Below, in pieces: positions 61,480 through 64,000 of a stretch of 64,000 nt of DNA; position 1 is the first letter of the stretch, and each line of letters begins with the position of its first letter. Source of the stretch: Aphrophora alni (lineage: Eukaryota; Arthropoda; Insecta; Hemiptera; Aphrophoridae); contig OY740765.1 of the NCBI GenBank assembly GCA_963513935.1, positions 78,155,054 through 78,219,053 of the forward strand, written 5' to 3'. Made by a program: the position numbers and the translations under genes. A model generated the notes under the pieces. That model was given only the letters and a program-made list of their open reading frames with translations, did not search any database and had not been told where the DNA came from.

Positions 61480-62240
61480 AAATTTAAACAGTATAATGAT
61501 ATTTGAATGTTTAAAAATTGTTATAACAAATGTTTTGCTTTTGTAAAACTTTTTTCCTTTTGTAATAATGATTTTGCTTTTGTAAACAGTTTTAATTTTT
61601 TTATATTTACTTAAAGTCTACCTTAATATATTATCTTTGCCTATTTTAAGTGGTTTTATATCATTTTACTGCCTAAATAACGTCTTCAAATAAAAAAATA
61701 AAAACCTTGATAATGCACATGATGGTCAAAATGACAGTATGAATCCCTTAACGTTACAACAAACATGTTATCCTATAAGTGTTAAACTGTTGTATAGTTT
61801 GTACCCATGGATCATCATCAAACTATATAGACTACCTACATTAAAAACCAAAACGAATAAAAAGTAAAAATATTCACACTGTGTACTTTAAATATCAGCC
61901 AGCAGACATGACCTGCACTGACAACTGTACCGTATTGAATAGAGGTAAGAGAACATTTCACTAAAAAAAAATAAAATAATAATAATAAGACCAAATCTCA
62001 ATAAAATTATTAACAATATTTTTTAGCTAATAAATTATTAAATTATGAGATAGCTTCAGTTATGAGACAGTGTTTGAACGGTGAGGTTCTATCTTATCTT
62101 TATCTTGCTCCTGACTATCTTAGAGTTTAAAGTGCGTGTTTGGCGTGTGTTCGCGATTGATTGTGTGTTCTCGAAATTTTGTAGAACTTTATTTTCGCTT
62201 GTTGTGTTTAATATACTTTTTTACTCATTTTATATTCTCA
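61480..62240. other. Non-coding stretch between piggyBac remnant and CR1-like element
   Basis: AT-rich text with AATAAA near 61689, perhaps the 3' end of the piggyBac element. From about 62030 it is likely the 5' untranslated part of the CR1-like element; an in-frame extension upstream of ORF1 (62081-62242) reads hydrophobic sequence and is probably not translated. Confidence 0.45.
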
Positions 62241-62242
62241 TA

Positions 62243-63163
62243 ATGGCAAATTGCAATGTATGTTTGAAATCTATCTCATCGAAGCATGTAAAAATACAAT
62301 GTGATGACTGTGAAAAACATTTCCATGGTGCTTGCGCTAAACTTAGTAAAGCTGACATTGAACATTTATCTGCGGAAAATCTAGTGTGGAGGTGTGAGAG
62401 TTGTTTTATTATAGGGTGGAAGAGTTTGAAGTTAGAGACTCAGGCGGGGGAGGGAAAGCTGAGCCTACAAGATGTTATCAATGCCATAAATGAAAGAAAG
62501 GAAGGCCAGCGAAAAATTGTGAAGGATTTTAACAACTCAAATGAAAATCAGAGCGAAAAGTTAGCAGAAAATACGGAGGCTATTAAACAGCAAACCTTGA
62601 AGGTCGACAAGTTTCTGGAAGAAATAGAAAAACTAACTACTGAAAATAAAGCTTTGAAAGAGAAAATTATGACGCTGGAGAGTAGATTGGAGGATGTTGA
62701 ACAGTATAGCAGAAGTAATTGCATTAAGGTACAGGGTGTTCCCATGGAAAAGGGAGAAGACGTTGTCGAAATTATAAAAAAGGTTGGCATCGCTGTAGAC
62801 TTTGAAATAAGTGAAGGTATTATTGATGCATGTCATAGGTTAGGTAAAAGACCGGACCCAAACGCCCATCCTGGTATAATTGTTAAATTTGTAAGGCGTT
62901 TAGACAAGGAAGAGGTGTTGCGGAAGAAGCGTGCAAAGCAGGACTTGTCTACAAGAAACATGGGACTCGGTACAGACACTCCTCTCTACATAAATGAATC
63001 GTTGTCCCCTGCGCGAAGGAGGCTTTTTGCTTTGGCACGAGAGGCGAAAAGGAACCACGGCTATAAGTTTTGCTGGGTACGAGGAGACAGAGTATTTTTG
63101 AGAAGGACTGAAGGTGATCCAATAAAGCAAGTAATGAGCCAAGATGATCTTCATAACCTGTAA
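62243..63163 (+). CDS. CR1-like retrotransposon ORF1: PHD finger, coiled coil, FP-like C-terminal domain
   Basis: The start at 62243 (MANCNVCLKS) was chosen over the upstream ATG at 62081 because the upstream part is hydrophobic and the PHD finger begins right after it. The intact 306-codon frame has CNVC, CDDC, HFHGAC and CESC (PHD-type zinc finger, residues 1-55), a Glu/Lys/Gln-rich coiled coil (about residues 100-155, ending RLEDVEQYSRSNCIKVQGVP), then DACHRLGKRP, a region binding nucleic acid in such ORF1 proteins, and ESLSPARRRLFALAREAKRN, typical of the baculovirus FP-like C-terminal domain. It coats the RNA as a chaperone. No damage seen, so the insertion may be recent. Confidence 0.88.
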   Translation: MANCNVCLKSISSKHVKIQCDDCEKHFHGACAKLSKADIEHLSAENLVWRCESCFIIGWKSLKLETQAGEGKLSLQDVINAINERKEGQRKIVKDFNNSNENQSEKLAENTEAIKQQTLKVDKFLEEIEKLTTENKALKEKIMTLESRLEDVEQYSRSNCIKVQGVPMEKGEDVVEIIKKVGIAVDFEISEGIIDACHRLGKRPDPNAHPGIIVKFVRRLDKEEVLRKKRAKQDLSTRNMGLGTDTPLYINESLSPARRRLFALAREAKRNHGYKFCWVRGDRVFLRRTEGDPIKQVMSQDDLHNL

Positions 63164-63272
63164 ATACTGTTCTTAGTGTTAAGTTATTTGCATTTTCTTT
63201 ATTTATTTGTAGTATTTTGTATGGTGCCTTAACTTGTAGAAGAACAAGTTTTTTATCTTAATTTATGTTAGA

Positions 63273-64000
63273 TTTAGCGTAGGAACTTTGTGTTGATCTT
63301 GTTGCAAATAGTTCTAAGCGTCTTGACATAATTCATCAAAATATTAGAAGCATGCGTAAAAATTTTGACATTTTATTAACTGAGTTATTGGGGTGGGAAA
63401 ATTGGCCGCTTATTATAGTTTTGTCTGAGATTTGGATAAGTAAAACTAAGAGTGATTTTTATCAATTACCAAATTATAATCTGATGCCAAATTCTAATGA
63501 AACTATTAGAGTGGGGGGCGTGGCGGTTTATATACATTCACAAGTTGAATGTTTACAGAGTAGACAACTAAACTTCACTACAGCAGATGCACTAGAAATT
63601 GTTTTTAGATTTTTAAAAGTAACTTATTTCTTAATAAGTATATATAGATTGCACTCGCAATCGATTGAGTCTATTATTAAGGATTAAGTGATTATTTTAT
63701 ACAAACTGAGGAAACTAAATCGCCGAAAAATTTGATAGTGATTGGTGATATAAATATTAATATCTTAGAGGAATGTAAAGCTTCAAATGATTATAAAACA
63801 TTAATGAGTAGTTTTGGCCTAGAATCATTAGTGAATCAGCCTACCCGAATTGTAGAGGATTCAAAAACTTGTAATGATCATGTTTATGTTAGAGTTTTAA
63901 ATAAGATTAGAATAAATGTGGAGGCACACATAATTGAATCACATGTTTCTGATCATTTCATGTGTTTGTTGACTTTGAGGGGAGAGGAGTTGACTTCATC
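63273..64000 (+). pseudogene. CR1-like retrotransposon ORF2, N-terminal endonuclease part, cut by window edge
   Basis: It begins near RNELCVDLVANSSKRLDI. APE endonuclease motifs follow: IIHQNIRSMRKN (N site), IVLSEIWIS (Glu site), YNLMPNSNETIRVGGVAVYI, then after a +1/-1 shift near 63685, NLIVIGDININ (Asp-x-Asn) and SHVSDHFMCLLTL (SDH site). The first frame (63352-63687) stops at TAA 63685. The second frame is open from about 63681 to the edge. The reverse transcriptase would lie beyond the window. One frameshift in an otherwise well kept copy. Confidence 0.88.

Noticed and set aside
62081..62242. Upstream in-frame extension of the CR1-like ORF1
   Set aside because: Hydrophobic, atypical of ORF1; the start at 62243 just before the PHD finger is more plausible.

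Overview
AT-rich, intron- and transposon-dominated nuclear DNA from an animal, most likely an insect. Only one host gene is recognised: MYRF (myelin regulatory factor), a membrane-anchored, self-cleaving transcription factor, on the minus strand. Its exons run from about 59.3 kb down to at least 24.8 kb, with a probable continuation to 14.9 kb. The exons encode, in order: the end of the NDT80-type DNA-binding domain (59.1-59.3 kb), the intramolecular-chaperone auto-protease domain with its Ser/Lys pair (41.0-41.2 and 35.2-35.5 kb), the coiled coil (25.7-25.8 kb) and the start of the transmembrane helix (24.8 kb). A phase-consistent chain of five further small exons (24.1, 20.2, 20.1, 18.6 and 14.9 kb) would encode a luminal tail that I do not recognise from other MYRF proteins. 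The 5' exons lie beyond the right edge of the window. The exact species or order cannot be told from the sequence.

Nearly everything else is mobile DNA in or around MYRF introns. (1) A family of LTR elements with LTRs of about 1.4-1.6 kb starting TGTAAT: three solo LTRs (3.46-4.91 kb minus, 21.75-23.38 kb plus, 47.02-48.51 kb minus), one near-complete LTR-internal-LTR copy (49.3-58.4 kb), and a compound copy (about 27-35.2 kb). The internal regions carry only a lysine-rich, coiled-coil, gag-like ORF and no visible polymerase, so the family looks non-autonomous. Every LTR has a primer-binding-site-like TGGCGCCC motif inside it. (2) Three Penelope-like elements with inverted terminal repeats: an old one split by two later insertions (3.06-6.90 kb), one with recognisable reverse transcriptase and GIY-YIG endonuclease (42.47-45.09 kb), and a short internally deleted one (37.90-38.75 kb). 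Two of the three have hammerhead-ribozyme-like cores in their ends. (3) Non-LTR retrotransposons: a 5'-truncated RNase H-bearing insertion inside one LTR with a clear target duplication (49.67-50.99 kb), several old fragments, and a CR1-like element with an intact PHD-finger ORF1 running off the right edge (62.2-64.0 kb). (4) DNA transposons: two piggyBac remnants (1-350 and 59.6-61.5 kb) and three mariner/IS630-class remnants (17.27-18.37, 36.2-37.2 and 58.63-58.82 kb).

Other structure: a minisatellite of about 80 bp period split by a solo LTR (20.8-24.0 kb), a 568-bp palindrome with a (TA)n centre (45.21-45.78 kb), a tRNA-derived SINE-like head (59.5 kb) and a GC-rich minisatellite (0.3-0.45 kb). 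The nesting gives an order of events: Penelope before solo LTR at 3-7 kb, minisatellite before solo LTR at 21-24 kb, and LTR element before non-LTR insertion at 49-52 kb.
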